Below are positions 35,851-44,739 of a stretch of DNA of 64,000 bases, in pieces. Origin of the DNA: a marine actinobacterium PHSC20C1. Lineage in GTDB: Bacteria > Actinomycetota > Actinomycetes > Actinomycetales > Microbacteriaceae. Under the pieces are notes generated by a model. That model was given only the letters and a program-made list of their open reading frames with translations. It did no database searches and had not been told where the DNA came from. Numbering within the stretch: the first letter of the stretch is position 1; every line of letters starts with the position of its first letter. Made by a program: the position numbers and the translations under genes. The stretch lies in NCBI GenBank assembly GCA_000153145.1, contig CH672415.1, positions 7,835 to 71,834 of the forward strand, given 5' to 3'.

Positions 35851-37050
35851 ATGAGCACAACAACCCCCACTCGTAAACGGCCCAAGATGCGGGTCGACCT
35901 GCGTCAGTACGGCATCCTCGCCGCGCTCGCGGTCATCGTCATCCTGTTCCAAGTGTTGACGGATGGCCGGCTCCTGCTGCCCGGAAACCTCAACAACCTC
36001 ATCCAGCAGAACGCCTATGTGCTTATTCTCGCCGTGGGCATGGTCATCGTAATTATTGCGGGACACATCGACCTCTCGGTGGGCTCCGTCGTCGCGATGG
36101 TCGGTGCTGTTGCCGCGATCTCGATGAGCCAGTGGGGGATGCCATGGTGGGCGGCCGTCATCATCTCGCTACTGCTCGGTGCAGCGGTCGGAGCGTGGCA
36201 GGGGTTCTGGGTAGCCTTCGTCGGCATTCCCGCCTTCATCGTGACGCTCGCGGGCATGCTGTTGTTCCGCGGTCTCACTCTCGTGTTCCTCACGGGGGGA
36301 ACGATCAACGCGCTTCCCGGCGAGTTCAACGCGATCGGCGGCGGTTGGCTGCCCGAGCTCTTCGGCACGATCGGTGAGGGTCGCGGCAGCCGTGACATCC
36401 TCACGATCGTCTTGGGCGTTCTGGCCGTAGCGATGCTGATCACTCAGCAGGTGCGAAGTCGCGCCAAGCAGCGCAAGCTCGATCTTCCCGTTGAGCGCAG
36501 TGTCTCGTTCTGGATCAAGAACGGCGTCGCTGCGGTCGTAATCTTGGCGCTCACTTTCCAGCTTTCTGCTTACCGCGGAACCCCGATCATCCTGATCATC
36601 CTGGCCGTGCTGATTCTGCTGTTCACGTTCGTGCTCAACCAGACGGTTTTCGGGCGCCACGTGTACGCCATTGGCGGCAACTTCTTCGCCGCGCAAATGA
36701 GTGGTGTGAAGACCTCGTGGATAAACTTCTTCGTCTTCGTCAACATGGGCGTACTCGCGGGACTCGCTGGTGTCGTCACGACGGCGCGCGCTGGTGGTGC
36801 TGTGGCATCCGCCGGTCAGAGCTTTGAGCTGGATGCCATCGCCGCCGTCTTCATTGGAGGCGCGGCCGTAACAGGTGGTGTCGGTACTGTCATCGGTGCC
36901 GTGATCGGTGCGCTCATTATGGGTGTGCTCAACATGGGCCTGTCGATCCTGTCGGTGGATGCCGCGTGGCAGCAAACCATCAAGGGACTCGTGCTGCTTC
37001 TTGCCGTGGCGTTCGACGTCATGAGCAAGCGTCGCGCCGGACGTCGCTAG
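35851..37050 (+). CDS. Sugar ABC importer permease (XylH type)
   Basis: 399-residue permease with about ten hydrophobic segments. Seen: NNLIQQNAYVLILAVGMVIVIIAGHIDLSVGS, the family signature near residue 50; GLTLVFLTGGTINALP; and GAVASAGQSFELDAIAAVFIGGAAVTGGVGTVIGAVIGALIMGVLNMGLSI near the C-terminus. Together with the ATPase and binding protein it completes one importer. A charged linker (VRSRAKQRKLDLPVERS) divides the protein in the middle, as in XylH-type permeases. Confidence 0.93.
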   Translation: MSTTTPTRKRPKMRVDLRQYGILAALAVIVILFQVLTDGRLLLPGNLNNLIQQNAYVLILAVGMVIVIIAGHIDLSVGSVVAMVGAVAAISMSQWGMPWWAAVIISLLLGAAVGAWQGFWVAFVGIPAFIVTLAGMLLFRGLTLVFLTGGTINALPGEFNAIGGGWLPELFGTIGEGRGSRDILTIVLGVLAVAMLITQQVRSRAKQRKLDLPVERSVSFWIKNGVAAVVILALTFQLSAYRGTPIILIILAVLILLFTFVLNQTVFGRHVYAIGGNFFAAQMSGVKTSWINFFVFVNMGVLAGLAGVVTTARAGGAVASAGQSFELDAIAAVFIGGAAVTGGVGTVIGAVIGALIMGVLNMGLSILSVDAAWQQTIKGLVLLLAVAFDVMSKRRAGRR

Positions 37051-37080
37051 TCTTAGCATCAACGTTTTATTGCCGATCGA

Positions 37081-38295
37081 GTGGAACCGCCCGTGAACCA
37101 GAACACCCCGTCATCGTCGTCGCTGCCGTCGTCGACCGGCACGGGTGGGCGCGGCGATCGCACTCGGCGGCACAACCTGTCGCGCGTGCTAACTCTGCTT
37201 CATCGTGGGGCTCAGCGCCGCTCGCAGTTGACCTCGCAAACAGGGCTCAATCGCTCCACCATTGCGGCGCTGGTAGCCGAGCTCAGTGAGCTGGGGTTGG
37301 CTTACGAGAGTGAACCAGATCCCACACGGCAGGTAGGTCGTCCGTCGCCGATGGTGAACGCGGATGCTCGCACGGTCGCCATTGCGGTCAACCCCGAGGT
37401 CGACGCCATCACAGTCGGAGTCGTCGGACTCGACGGTTCACTGTTGAAGCGCATCCGTTACGAGACAGAAGAACCGCCCACCGTTTCCCAATTCGTGAAG
37501 ATCTCCAGTGTGATCATCGAGAGCCTTCGAGGAGAGTACGAGACGACCGGCCGTATTGTCGGTATTGGCGTTGCAGCGCCTGGGCTCGTGCGCGTCGAAG
37601 ACGGCCTAGTGCGGTGGGCTCCTCACCTTCACTGGCGAGACGAACCCGTGAGCGAACTGCTTACCGAGGCAACCGGTTACCCGGTCTGGACCGCTAACGA
37701 TGCGAGCGTTGGCGCGCTGGCAGAACACATTTACGGTGCTGGCCGCGACATTGACGACCTGATCTACCTCAACGGTGGTGCCAGTGGAATCGGTGGTGGC
37801 ATCATCAGCGATGGGCGGCCCCTGACGGGCCGTGCCGGTTATGCCGGAGAGTTCGGACACGTGCGGGTCGACAATGGCATCGCCGACAAGGGCACTCGCG
37901 AAGAGGGCAGCCTCGAGACCGAAGTGAACCGAGCTGACCTGCTGCACGCGCTCGGGCTCACCAATGTTGATGCTGAAACTTTGGATGCTGCACTGCGCGA
38001 ATCCACCGACACCGCAGTGAGTGCGCTCGTGCACCGGCAACTGCTCGCGCTCGGCACATCGCTGCGTAACGCGGTCAACGTGTTGAATCCTGAAGTTATC
38101 GTCTTGGGCGGTTTCTTGGCATCCATTTTCGCGTTCGATCCAGAGTTTTTGGTCGAACGTGTACGCAGCCAGTCCCTCGAAGCATCGTTTGAAGGCGTGC
38201 AAATTGTGCCAGCCCAGCTCGGCGCTGACCTGCTCATGATCGGTGCTGCTGAGCTGGCGTTTGCTGCGCTCTTGGAAGACCCCGCTGCGCTCTAG
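37081..38295 (+). CDS. ROK family transcriptional regulator (xylose-type)
   Basis: Probable repressor of the xylose genes on both sides. A Ser/Pro-rich N-terminus precedes a winged helix (RRSQLTSQTGLNRSTIAALVAELSELGLAYE), then the ROK sugar-binding fold: PVWTANDASVGALAEHIYGAG, YLNGGASGIGGGIISDGRPLTGRAGYAGEFGHVRVD. The zinc-binding CxCGxxGC motif that usually follows the GHVxV segment is absent; that position reads ADKGTREEGSLETEV, with no cysteine. GTG at 37081 or at 37093 could start the protein; neither has a good ribosome-binding site. Confidence 0.9.
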   Translation: MEPPVNQNTPSSSSLPSSTGTGGRGDRTRRHNLSRVLTLLHRGAQRRSQLTSQTGLNRSTIAALVAELSELGLAYESEPDPTRQVGRPSPMVNADARTVAIAVNPEVDAITVGVVGLDGSLLKRIRYETEEPPTVSQFVKISSVIIESLRGEYETTGRIVGIGVAAPGLVRVEDGLVRWAPHLHWRDEPVSELLTEATGYPVWTANDASVGALAEHIYGAGRDIDDLIYLNGGASGIGGGIISDGRPLTGRAGYAGEFGHVRVDNGIADKGTREEGSLETEVNRADLLHALGLTNVDAETLDAALRESTDTAVSALVHRQLLALGTSLRNAVNVLNPEVIVLGGFLASIFAFDPEFLVERVRSQSLEASFEGVQIVPAQLGADLLMIGAAELAFAALLEDPAAL

Positions 38296-38361
38296 CCGCA
38301 CGTCGCCGTAACCTCGGAACTGTTTCGGCCAAATCGAAGCTCGCCGACTTAGGGTTGCAAG

Positions 38362-39771
38362 ATGAACTCCGATTACCGCGATTCTGGTCTCGTATTTCCC
38401 CTTGAATTTATCGTCGGTTCGGCGACGGCCGCCTATCAAATTGAGGGCGCTGCGCGTGATGGCGGACGCACCGAATCCATCTGGGACACCTTCAGCCACA
38501 CCCCTGGCAAAACCTGGAACGGTGACACGGGCGATGTTGCCGACGATCACTATTACCGTTTCGAGGCCGACCTCGACCTCATGGTCGAAATCGGGCTCGA
38601 TGCCTACCGCTTCTCCATCTCCTGGCCGCGCCTTCAGCCCGGGGGCTCCGGTGCGATAAACCCCGAGGGAGTGTCGTTCTACTCGAGACTCGTTGACGGG
38701 TTGTTGAGCCGCGGCATCCGCCCTATTGCCACCCTGTATCACTGGGATCTTCCGCAAGAGCTTGAAGACGAGGGTGGTTGGCCCGAGCGCGACGCTGCAC
38801 TGCGCTTTGCCGACTATGCGGAACTTGCCGCAACCGCACTCGGTGACCGAGTTCACACCTGGACGACTCTGAACGAGCCGTGGTGCTCGGCGTATCTCGG
38901 CTACGGTTCTGGCGCTCATGCTCCCGGTCGCATGGATGGTGCTGATGCGCTCGCCGCCGTTCACCACCTCAATCTGGCTCACGGTTTGGCAGTTCCGCGA
39001 TTGCGTTCTGCGTCGACAAACGAGCCTGAGGTTTCGGCGACACTCAACTTTCATGTGATTCGGGGTGAGGATTCTGAGGCTAAGCGCCGCATTGATGCGC
39101 TCGCCAATCGTGCCTTCACCAGCCCGATGCTCTTGGGCCGCTACGACGACGACCTCATTGCGGATACGAGTGAGGTCAGCGATTGGTCGTTTGTCCGTGA
39201 GGGCGATTTGGCGAGCATCCACCAGCCGCTCGATTTTTTGGGCGTCAACTATTACTCCACTGTCACGGTGAAGATGTGGGATGGCGTGAGTGAGCGGATC
39301 AATAATGATGGCCACAAAGATATGGGCGGTTCACCGTGGCCCGGCAGTCGGGCTGTTGAGTTTGTGGAGCAGCCTGGCCCGTATACCGCGATGGGGTGGA
39401 ACATTGCGCCCGATGGGCTCGAAGAGTTGCTGGTTGATCTGGGCGAACGCTTTCCCGATTTGCCGCTCATGATCACCGAGAACGGTGCCGCGTTCGATGA
39501 TGAAGTGACGGATGGTCGGGTGCACGATCCCGAGCGGGTTGACTATCTCAACCGGCACTTCACGGCAGCCCACCGAGCTATCGAGCGAGGGGTGAACCTG
39601 CAGGGCTATCTCGTCTGGTCACTGCTCGACAACTTTGAGTGGGGCTACGGGTATTCCAAGCGCTTCGGAATTGTGCGCGTCGACTATGACACCCAGGAGC
39701 GCACGGTGAAAGATAGCGGACTGTGGGTTGCTGAGGTCGCGAAGACGAAGGTGACGCCGGAGCTGAGCTAG
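38362..39771 (+). CDS. Glycoside hydrolase family 1 beta-glucosidase/beta-glycosidase
   Basis: 469-residue GH1 enzyme, retaining mechanism. Catalytic acid/base Glu is in [14 protein letters not shown] near residue 174, nucleophile Glu in [15 protein letters not shown] near residue 372. [12 protein letters not shown] at the N-terminus and [22 protein letters not shown] at the C-terminus complete the family pattern. No signal peptide, so it acts on imported disaccharides such as cellobiose or xylobiose. It follows the ROK regulator, likely under xylose/plant-polymer control. Its stop overlaps the convergent SulP gene by four bases. Confidence 0.94.
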   Translation: MNSDYRDSGLVFPLEFIVGSATAAYQIEGAARDGGRTESIWDTFSHTPGKTWNGDTGDVADDHYYRFEADLDLMVEIGLDAYRFSISWPRLQPGGSGAINPEGVSFYSRLVDGLLSRGIRPIATLYHWDLPQELEDEGGWPERDAALRFADYAELAATALGDRVHTWTTLNEPWCSAYLGYGSGAHAPGRMDGADALAAVHHLNLAHGLAVPRLRSASTNEPEVSATLNFHVIRGEDSEAKRRIDALANRAFTSPMLLGRYDDDLIADTSEVSDWSFVREGDLASIHQPLDFLGVNYYSTVTVKMWDGVSERINNDGHKDMGGSPWPGSRAVEFVEQPGPYTAMGWNIAPDGLEELLVDLGERFPDLPLMITENGAAFDDEVTDGRVHDPERVDYLNRHFTAAHRAIERGVNLQGYLVWSLLDNFEWGYGYSKRFGIVRVDYDTQERTVKDSGLWVAEVAKTKVTPELS

Positions 39772-41402
39772 CGCGCCAGCGTCGCGCGCCGAATGTGTGA
39801 GCGCGCGTGTTCGATCGCGGGAGTGAGTTCTTCGAATAGGTGATTCGGATGACGCAGCGAACGGATCACGCCTAGCCGCTGCAGCACATCCCGATGTTCG
39901 GCCCGGATGCCCTTGATGATCACGGTCACTCCGCGTTTTTCGAGGGCGGTGATGAGTTCGGTGAGGGTGTGGGCTCCGGTGGCGTCGATGAGGTGCAGTT
40001 GTGACAGGCGCACGATGACGACTTCGAGACCTTCGTGTTCGTTGATGCGGTCGATGAGGCGTTCTGCGGCACCAAAGAATAGGGAGCCGTCGATGCGAAA
40101 GAGGGCGATGCGTTCGTCGCCGGGTTCGGGGGAGCCGGGCAGTTCTTCGCGGTGAACGCCACTGGCTTTGCTCATCGCTCGGAGGGCGAAGAAGGCGGCG
40201 GCGGCAATGCCGATTCCGACAGCAACGATGAGGTCGAAGCTCACGGTGATGACGCCTGTGATGACAAAGATGGCGGCTTCAGCTTTACCGGTTCGCAGCA
40301 TGGTCTTGATCAGGGTCGGAGAGACCATGCGGGCGGCGGTCGCCATGAGAACACCTGAAAGTGCGGCTAAGGGGATGACGGCGACGACCTGAGCAGCGAG
40401 ATACACGACCACGAGAAGTGCGAGGGCGTGCACAACGGCTGACAGGCGAGTGCGACCGCCAGATCGCACGTTCACAGCGGTGCGGGCAATAGCGCCGGTG
40501 GCAGGCATCCCGCCGAAAAAGCTGGAGGCGATGGATGCGAGGCCTTGACCAACGAGTTCGCGGTCGGCGTTGTACGGCCCCGTGTCAGACATGCTCGAGG
40601 CGACTCGCGCGGAGAGTAGTGATTCGATTGCGGCGAGAGCGGCGACGGCGAACGCGGGCCCGATGAGGGTGGTGAGATCGAAATTGAATGAGGGCACGGC
40701 GGGTGCGGGCAGCGAGGCGGGCAGTTCGCCAATGGTCGCGAGCGGAAGGTTGAGTGCCTGGGCAACGATCGTGACGGCGGCGATCGCGATGAACGATGCG
40801 GGTAGGCGTCCGCTGAAGCGTGAGAGCAGCAACATGATCGCGATGACGGTGGCAACGACGGCGAGGGGTATGAGGGCGGCGGGCCAGTGGGCGGCGCCGA
40901 TGAAGGCCGCGGCGGCGAGGATGACGTTCGTGGGGTGGTCTGTGCCTTCGGTGCCGAGAGCGGATGGTAGCTGTTGCAGAAAGATGATGATGCCGATGCC
41001 AACCGTAAAGCCTTCAATCACGGGCCACGGAATGTAGCTGACGGTGCGGCCGAGTCGCAGTACGCCGGCGATCGCGACGATGATCCCTGCGAGCAGGGTG
41101 ACGATTGCGACGGCTTCAACGCCTTGGCTCACGACGATGGGGGCGAGCACGACGACCATCGCGCCGGTGGGGCCGGAGACTTGGATGTTCGAGCCGCCGA
41201 ACACGGCCGCGACGAGGCCTGCGACGATGGCAGTGATGAGCCCGGCTTCAGCGCCGACTCCGGAGCTGACCCCGAAGGCGAGTGCAAGGGGGAGGGCGAC
41301 AATCCCGACAGTGACACCGGCGAGGAGGTCTCCGCGCCAGCTCGTGCGCAGCTCGCGGTAGTCGTTAAGGCTGGGCAGGAGGGTGCGCCAGGAGCGCTTC
41401 AT
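39768..41402 (-). CDS. SulP family anion transporter with STAS domain
   Basis: 544-residue transporter: N-terminal membrane domain with 10-14 helices ([54 protein letters not shown], the SulP signature) and a cytoplasmic C-terminal STAS domain from about residue 440 ([26 protein letters not shown]). Family members carry sulfate, bicarbonate or other anions; the substrate cannot be decided here. It overlaps the upstream ArsR gene by four bases, so it is co-translated with its probable regulator. Confidence 0.93.
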   Translation of the reverse strand: MKRSWRTLLPSLNDYRELRTSWRGDLLAGVTVGIVALPLALAFGVSSGVGAEAGLITAIVAGLVAAVFGGSNIQVSGPTGAMVVVLAPIVVSQGVEAVAIVTLLAGIIVAIAGVLRLGRTVSYIPWPVIEGFTVGIGIIIFLQQLPSALGTEGTDHPTNVILAAAAFIGAAHWPAALIPLAVVATVIAIMLLLSRFSGRLPASFIAIAAVTIVAQALNLPLATIGELPASLPAPAVPSFNFDLTTLIGPAFAVAALAAIESLLSARVASSMSDTGPYNADRELVGQGLASIASSFFGGMPATGAIARTAVNVRSGGRTRLSAVVHALALLVVVYLAAQVVAVIPLAALSGVLMATAARMVSPTLIKTMLRTGKAEAAIFVITGVITVSFDLIVAVGIGIAAAAFFALRAMSKASGVHREELPGSPEPGDERIALFRIDGSLFFGAAERLIDRINEHEGLEVVIVRLSQLHLIDATGAHTLTELITALEKRGVTVIIKGIRAEHRDVLQRLGVIRSLRHPNHLFEELTPAIEHARSHIRRATLAR

Positions 41403-41764
41403 CGGGCATCCGGAATCGCGGGAAGACTCTCGACGAGCGCGCGCTGGCTGTCGGCATCGGTGAGGATCTCACCGAGCAGCACGCGGGCGACGCGCAGCAG
41501 TTCGGCGATCTGGGGGAGTGCGAGGCGATAGTAGACGACGCTGGCTCGGCGTTCAGAAACGACGAGCCCGTAGCGCCGCAGTACCGAAAGATGTTGCGAG
41601 AGGTGGGATGCTTCGAGCCCCGTATCGGCGAGCATTTCGGTGACCGACGCTTCGTCGTTGGCTGACAGAATCTCGAGCACCCGGATGCGGTACGGATGCG
41701 CGAGCCCCTTGAAGAGGTTCGCCTTGATTTCGTAGAGCGGCCTGCGCTCGTCGAGAAGATCCAT
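41399..41764 (-). CDS. ArsR-type winged-helix regulator without cysteines
   Basis: 121-residue winged-helix protein: KANLFKGLAHPYRIRVLEILS, VTEMLADTGLEASHLSQHLSVLRRYGLVVSERRASVVYYRLA, a typical ArsR/SmtB fold. It contains no cysteine at all, so the classical alpha-3 metal-thiolate site is missing. It overlaps the SulP gene by four bases (ATGA), implying that it senses something relevant to that transporter. Inverted repeats upstream could be autoregulatory operators. Confidence 0.9.
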   Translation of the reverse strand: MDLLDERRPLYEIKANLFKGLAHPYRIRVLEILSANDEASVTEMLADTGLEASHLSQHLSVLRRYGLVVSERRASVVYYRLALPQIAELLRVARVLLGEILTDADSQRALVESLPAIPDAR

Positions 41765-41803
41765 TGCTGTGCTCCAGCTCGGTGCGTGCCATGTGGTTGC
41801 GAC

Positions 41804-41843
41804 AGCAAGCGATCGCTCACTTGCTGAATTGATGGAATCATCA
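41804..41843. promoter_or_regulatory. Candidate ArsR operators: two inverted repeats
   Basis: AGCAAG-N10-CTTGCT (41804-41825, with GCGATCGC in the spacer) and TGATG-GAAT-CATCA (41830-41843), 40-79 bases upstream of the arsR-like start. ArsR proteins bind such palindromes near their own promoters. Confidence 0.45.
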
Positions 41844-41874
41844 TATCAGCCCCCGCTCGAAGCGCGTTCTGCTG

Positions 41875-42582
41875 CTAGTCGTCGAGTTCCGCCCGTACGG
41901 CGGGGTTGAGGGTGATTAGGTGTTGCTTCACGTCATTCAGTTCGTTGCGCCAAGGTGGTGCCATGAAAATTTCGCTGTAGGCGAATAGCGCACGATAGAG
42001 GTAGCAAGTAGCGAATTCTAGCCAGTCGTAATCGGCCCGCGACGTAACCAGAGTTTCCTTTGTCTCGGGATCCCAATACTGAACCGCCGACTGGTAAGTG
42101 GCGTGGCTCTCCATGACTAGCGCGTGGTACGAGGTCAAGTCTTCTTCTCGACCGTACAGGCGCGCCCGGTGTGCAAAAGCGTGAAAGTGATCGCGCCCAT
42201 GGTCGTCGTGTTCGGTGCTCGCTAAAATCTTGGCGAACTGTTCCTCGTCGAATTGGCCACTCGCTGTCTTCCGAAGTGCTTCGAGGAACTTAATGGTTTC
42301 GTGGCCGTGCACGCTGCGCAACGGAGCCGATATTTCATCGCCCACGGCAACTAGCCATCGCAAGGCGACGACGTGCTCCAACAAACAACGTGCAAGTGGG
42401 GGGACTTCACCATCGAACCCTGCGTCGTGGAGCACCACAATTGCGTCTGCTGTGCGAGAACAGCGCGTTAGCCACCCATAAGCGATGTGTGCGACGGGCT
42501 GGTACTTCTGGCGGAAATGCCCCTCGTGGAGTTGGTCTGGCATCCGCTGCATTCGCTCTACGAGCGCCCTGAAGTCATCCAT
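41875..42582 (-). CDS. DUF5677-like hypothetical protein
   Basis: Soluble, largely helical 235-residue protein resembling DUF5677 proteins: HIAYGWLTRCSRTADAIVVLHDAGFDGEVPPLARCLLEHVVALRWLVAVGD near residue 32, with further conserved-looking polar helices containing HDDHGRDHFHAFAHRARLYG. No catalytic motif. It is a single gene between the SulP/ArsR pair and a non-coding stretch, and is a probable accessory gene of unknown function. Confidence 0.65.
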   Translation of the reverse strand: MDDFRALVERMQRMPDQLHEGHFRQKYQPVAHIAYGWLTRCSRTADAIVVLHDAGFDGEVPPLARCLLEHVVALRWLVAVGDEISAPLRSVHGHETIKFLEALRKTASGQFDEEQFAKILASTEHDDHGRDHFHAFAHRARLYGREEDLTSYHALVMESHATYQSAVQYWDPETKETLVTSRADYDWLEFATCYLYRALFAYSEIFMAPPWRNELNDVKQHLITLNPAVRAELDD

Positions 42583-42977
42583 AAGAGGGAAGCTTGGCAG
42601 AAATTGAGGATTGTCTCTTTCAGTCTCGATGCGGGGCGGGTAACGAAGTCAGCATTTCTATAGAGTCGATATGTCTGGAGCTGCCTGCGTGAATCATTCC
42701 ACAAGCAATGCTGAAGATTCGCGAACCTTGGGTTGCCTCCACCCGTGGGCGGAGCCGGACGCCCGACCGCGACAAACTCGTAGCCCCAAAGGGAACGCGG
42801 CGGTGGGCGAACGGAGGGGCTAGGGCTGGGGCCCGGCCCGTCCTCGCAAAGAAGAATTCCGGCAGGTCTCCTTCCCTCGCCGGATACACGGGCGCTGCTG
42901 GCGCGCGGCTGGGAGTGGCGGATTCCCTAACGCATGCGCGTTGGTGCTGAGGCCACTGACAGAGGAGGATGGGCTAC
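42583..42977. other. GC-rich intergenic stretch without convincing gene
   Basis: 395 bases. I find no gene with a proper start. Positions 42720-42850 are GC-rich and contain GTAGCCCC (42780-42787) flanked by GGAG and GGCGG motifs, resembling part of the 60.2-kb region. GAGGAGG at 42962-42968 is the ribosome-binding site of the next gene. Confidence 0.5.
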
Positions 42978-43715
42978 ATGAGTTCCGATCCGCTGTCGAC
43001 CCCGCTGGCCATCGCTTCGCTCGTCGTGAGCCTTGCCACATTCGTCTTGGGTGCGCTCGTATCCGTAGTTCTCTACAAGCTCGGACGACGAGTCGACTTC
43101 CGTTCGCGGATGCGTCGATGGGACGAACTCAGAGACCAGACCAACAAGCTTCACTTCCTTGGCAGTGACCAACTGCGGGAACTGATCTTGATGAATGCGC
43201 GCCGCTACGAGGATGACTACAACGGCGGGAATGACGCCAACCGACACGGGTTCGTGATGGGCAAGTACGAACTCGTGGACGCCCGCCATAATGGTATCGA
43301 GGTCATCACTCGTGTCGCTGAAACATGGACCTCGTTAGACGGAACACGGTCACTACGACCGCGCTCACGAAAGAACCCGGAACTTGGGCGCAGTGAGAAT
43401 GTGTTCGAGGTGGGCTTCGTGCCTTTCGATTTCGTCGAGCACATCAACCCTTCCGGTGACGAGTACCGCGGTGAGCCAATCTTCTTCGTCAAGCACAAAG
43501 GGCCAGGGAAGTCGCCCATCACGACGTACAGCTACGCCGAGACAAGGGGCTACCGACTCCGTGAGGAAGGTCGATTGTACTTTCACCGCGTTCCACAGTT
43601 GGGCGAGGTGCGACCTAACCGCCTGAAGGCGTTGCTCCGCTACCAGAACACTCGTTGGACCCACTGGCGAATGGACCGCGCGAGCCGCCGCCATAGAAAA
43701 GAACTCGGGTACTGA
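42978..43715 (+). CDS. Hypothetical membrane-anchored protein
   Basis: 245-residue protein with one N-terminal membrane helix (PLAIASLVVSLATFVLGALVSVVLY) followed by a basic soluble domain ending in RRHRKELGY. No family recognised. ATG 42978 lies nine bases after AGGAGG; another ATG at 42969 touches that site and is less likely. The charged soluble part has many Arg and aromatic residues (DYNGGNDANRHGF, FEVGFVPFDFVEHINPSGDEYRG). Lies in an accessory-looking stretch with other hypotheticals. Confidence 0.65.
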   Translation: MSSDPLSTPLAIASLVVSLATFVLGALVSVVLYKLGRRVDFRSRMRRWDELRDQTNKLHFLGSDQLRELILMNARRYEDDYNGGNDANRHGFVMGKYELVDARHNGIEVITRVAETWTSLDGTRSLRPRSRKNPELGRSENVFEVGFVPFDFVEHINPSGDEYRGEPIFFVKHKGPGKSPITTYSYAETRGYRLREEGRLYFHRVPQLGEVRPNRLKALLRYQNTRWTHWRMDRASRRHRKELGY

Positions 43716-43823
43716 TTCACACATCGATAACGATGTAGCCTCGGCATACTCAACGGCGAGGAGGCCATCTCGGACTATGACGCGATCTTGAGATACGTGT
43801 TGGACACTCAAGGAGTGACGGTC

Positions 43824-44120
43824 GTGGAAGTGCTCGCCCGACTAGAGCACCAGGGTGTCAACGTGGACGGCGACCTAGCGGCCTTCTACCCTTACGACCC
43901 AGTAGTGATGTGGATGGGGCTGTCGCGTGAAGCATTTGATGTGCTGGCAAGGCTCGTCGCTGAACCCGAGGTCGAAGTTCACCCGACTCCTCCCATGACC
44001 TACCTCATTGATGGGCGCATGCTCACACTCCCCGATGCCAAGGTCGACAGCGTGAACAAGCGCTACCCCTACAAAAAGGAACGATGGCTTCCGATCGTGT
44101 TCAATAAGCCTTCTAGGTGA
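43824..44120 (+). CDS. Small hypothetical protein
   Basis: 98-residue protein of unknown function, starting at GTG with AGGAG eight bases upstream; the frame stays open to 43788 but without a ribosome-binding site. Visible parts: LARLEHQGVNVDGDLAAFYPYDPVVMWMGLSREAFDVLARL, then a proline/acid-rich middle and a basic end (KRYPYKKERWLP). No membrane helix. Codon pattern looks coding, but no homologue is recognised. Confidence 0.5.
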   Translation: MEVLARLEHQGVNVDGDLAAFYPYDPVVMWMGLSREAFDVLARLVAEPEVEVHPTPPMTYLIDGRMLTLPDAKVDSVNKRYPYKKERWLPIVFNKPSR

Positions 44121-44237
44121 CAAAGGCTTCTCGAAAACGGAGCTCAGATGCGACCAGGAGAATGGTCCCCCGGCTTGCCCAGTGCCCCGAGATAGTGCCT
44201 CATTCGTGTTCTAGCGCCGCGCGATCTGCAGCACGGA

Positions 44238-44612
44238 TTACGCCGAACGCGCTTGCTCGAGGGTGGTGGCCACGGGAGACACGAAATCCCGCTGCACGAC
44301 CTCGATGACCGCAGCGGGGAAGGCGGCGACGTGCACGGCACCGACGAGCGCTGTTGCAATCAGCGGCAGCGTCGGTATCGCCCATCCGGCGAGCGGGCTT
44401 TCCTCGACAGCAGGCAGCGGGAACGGCGGCAATCCGAACGTCGGTAGCAGCGCGGCACCCACTAACCACAGCGCGCCAGCCAGGCCAGCAACGATCGCGA
44501 CCCATTGCACGATGCCGACCAGTACCCACCGCCACGAACGCTTCGCGGGCAACGGCGTGCGGGCGATTGCGAGATCGAGAGTGGCCGGTACGGTTTCGAG
44601 CGGAAGTTCTGT
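44238..44612 (-). pseudogene. C-terminal remnant of a dynamin-like/YfjP-type GTPase
   Basis: Open frame of 124 codons without a suitable start after an in-frame TGA at 44613-44615. It reads through RTPLPAKRSWRWVLVGIVQ, two membrane helices, and ends RDFVSPVATTLEQARSA. This matches the tail of actinobacterial YfjP-type membrane GTPases (basic WRW segment, two helices, then V-x-P-V-x-x-E/T-L). The GTPase domain itself is missing. It lies next to the tad genes, and the 117 bases on its right side (44121-44237) hold nothing I recognise. An independent small membrane protein starting at TTG 44552 is the alternative. Confidence 0.45.
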
Positions 44613-44739
44613 TCACACAGCGAATCAAAAATACCTAGCCGTAGGGCGCTGCTTTCGAGTCTCTTCTTCGCGGTGCGCATGCACAAGGAGGGGCTCCTGT
44701 GGACAAGAATCGAAGCGCTGGGCGCCCACTCGACACAAT

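Noticed and set aside
37606-39315. 569-codon minus-strand open frame
   Set aside because: It lies antisense to the ROK regulator and GH1 enzyme, both with full family motifs; long antisense frames are common at this GC content.
44263-44739. Upstream extension of the TadA frame by 159 codons
   Set aside because: Composition is Ser/Thr/Ala noise and it overlaps the GTPase remnant on the other strand; TadA family start fits 44740.
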